DNA of 7,594 nucleotides from SCTD01 sp046593875. GTDB taxonomy: Bacteria > Actinomycetota > Actinomycetes > Mycobacteriales > SCTD01. Below are positions 7,415-7,594 of the stretch, piece after piece. The notes beneath the pieces are model-generated. The model ran no database searches, was not told where the DNA came from, and worked only from the letters and a program-made list of their open reading frames with translations. Location of the stretch: contig JBKJQQ010000217.1 in NCBI GenBank assembly GCA_046593875.1, positions 1 to 7,594 on the forward strand, written 5' to 3'. Made by a program: the position numbers and the translations under genes. The first letter of the stretch is position 1. Every line of letters starts with the position of its first letter.

Positions 7415-7594
7415 GACGGAAGCACCATCGTCCCGACGCCCTCGTCGGTGAACAGCTCGAGCAAGATCGCGTGCGGCACCCGACCATCCAGCACGTGCGC
7501 CCGTGGGACCCCGCCCTGCACAGCCCGCAGGCACGCCTCCATCTTGGGCACCATGCCGGTCGACAGGGACGGGAGGAGCTTCTCCAGCTCGAGA
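7411..7594 (-). CDS. argB: Acetylglutamate kinase, C-terminal end (partial)
   Basis: The last 60 codons of a gene entering from the right edge; the first base at 7594 belongs to a split codon. The frame reads STGMVPKMEACLRAVQGGV, then RAHVLDGRVPHAILLELFTD, then EGVGTMVLPS and stop. The GMVPK(M)xxC segment, the VDGR-type HVLDGR motif and the GTMV ending are the characteristic C-terminus of N-acetyl-L-glutamate kinase, which phosphorylates N-acetylglutamate in the second step of arginine synthesis. This is also the region that carries the arginine-feedback site in sensitive enzymes. Its TGA overlaps the argD ATG in ATGA, which agrees with the argB-argD order of actinobacterial arg operons. Confidence 0.93.
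   Translation of the reverse strand, partial: LELEKLLPSLSTGMVPKMEACLRAVQGGVPRAHVLDGRVPHAILLELFTDEGVGTMVLPS

Overview
The window is a high-GC actinobacterial chromosome segment in which every recognisable gene lies on the minus strand, so the genes read from right to left. The gene set and order (argB, argD, argR, argG, argH, then a 3-methyladenine-DNA glycosylase and tyrS) is the layout known from Actinobacteria. The 16S rRNA 5' end at the left edge agrees. From memory its V1 region looks most like Nocardioidaceae or related high-GC actinobacteria, but this placement is tentative.

Right part (7594 to 2633): an arginine biosynthesis operon. It holds the end of argB (N-acetylglutamate kinase), argD (acetylornithine aminotransferase), a stand-alone receiver-domain response regulator, argR (arginine repressor), argG (argininosuccinate synthase) and argH (argininosuccinate lyase). 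The genes are packed with 4-base overlaps (argB/argD ATGA, argR/argG GTGA) or gaps of 16 to 23 bases, which suggests one transcript. The usual actinobacterial order is argCJBDFRGH. Here argF (ornithine carbamoyltransferase) is absent from its slot between argD and argR, and the small response regulator sits exactly there. This is the most unusual point in the window.

Middle part (2631 to 674): an AAG/Mpg-family DNA glycosylase starting one base after argH, then tyrS (tyrosyl-tRNA synthetase) after a 50-base gap. tyrS has a clear Shine-Dalgarno sequence and a GTG start.

Left part (673 to 1): about 560 bases without a protein gene, then the first ~115 bases of a 16S rRNA gene. This stretch is the rRNA promoter and leader region, reading left. 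It holds two sigma70-type promoters (TTGACT-17-TAACTT and TTGACA-18-TAGATT), the conserved TTGAGAACTCAA antitermination/processing motif and several hairpins. No convincing terminator separates tyrS from the rRNA promoters.

Together the genes cover the second half of arginine synthesis with its repressor, a base-excision repair enzyme, a translation enzyme and the start of a ribosomal RNA operon. Apart from the response regulator in the argF slot, this is ordinary core chromosome. I see no mobile element, CRISPR array or defence system.
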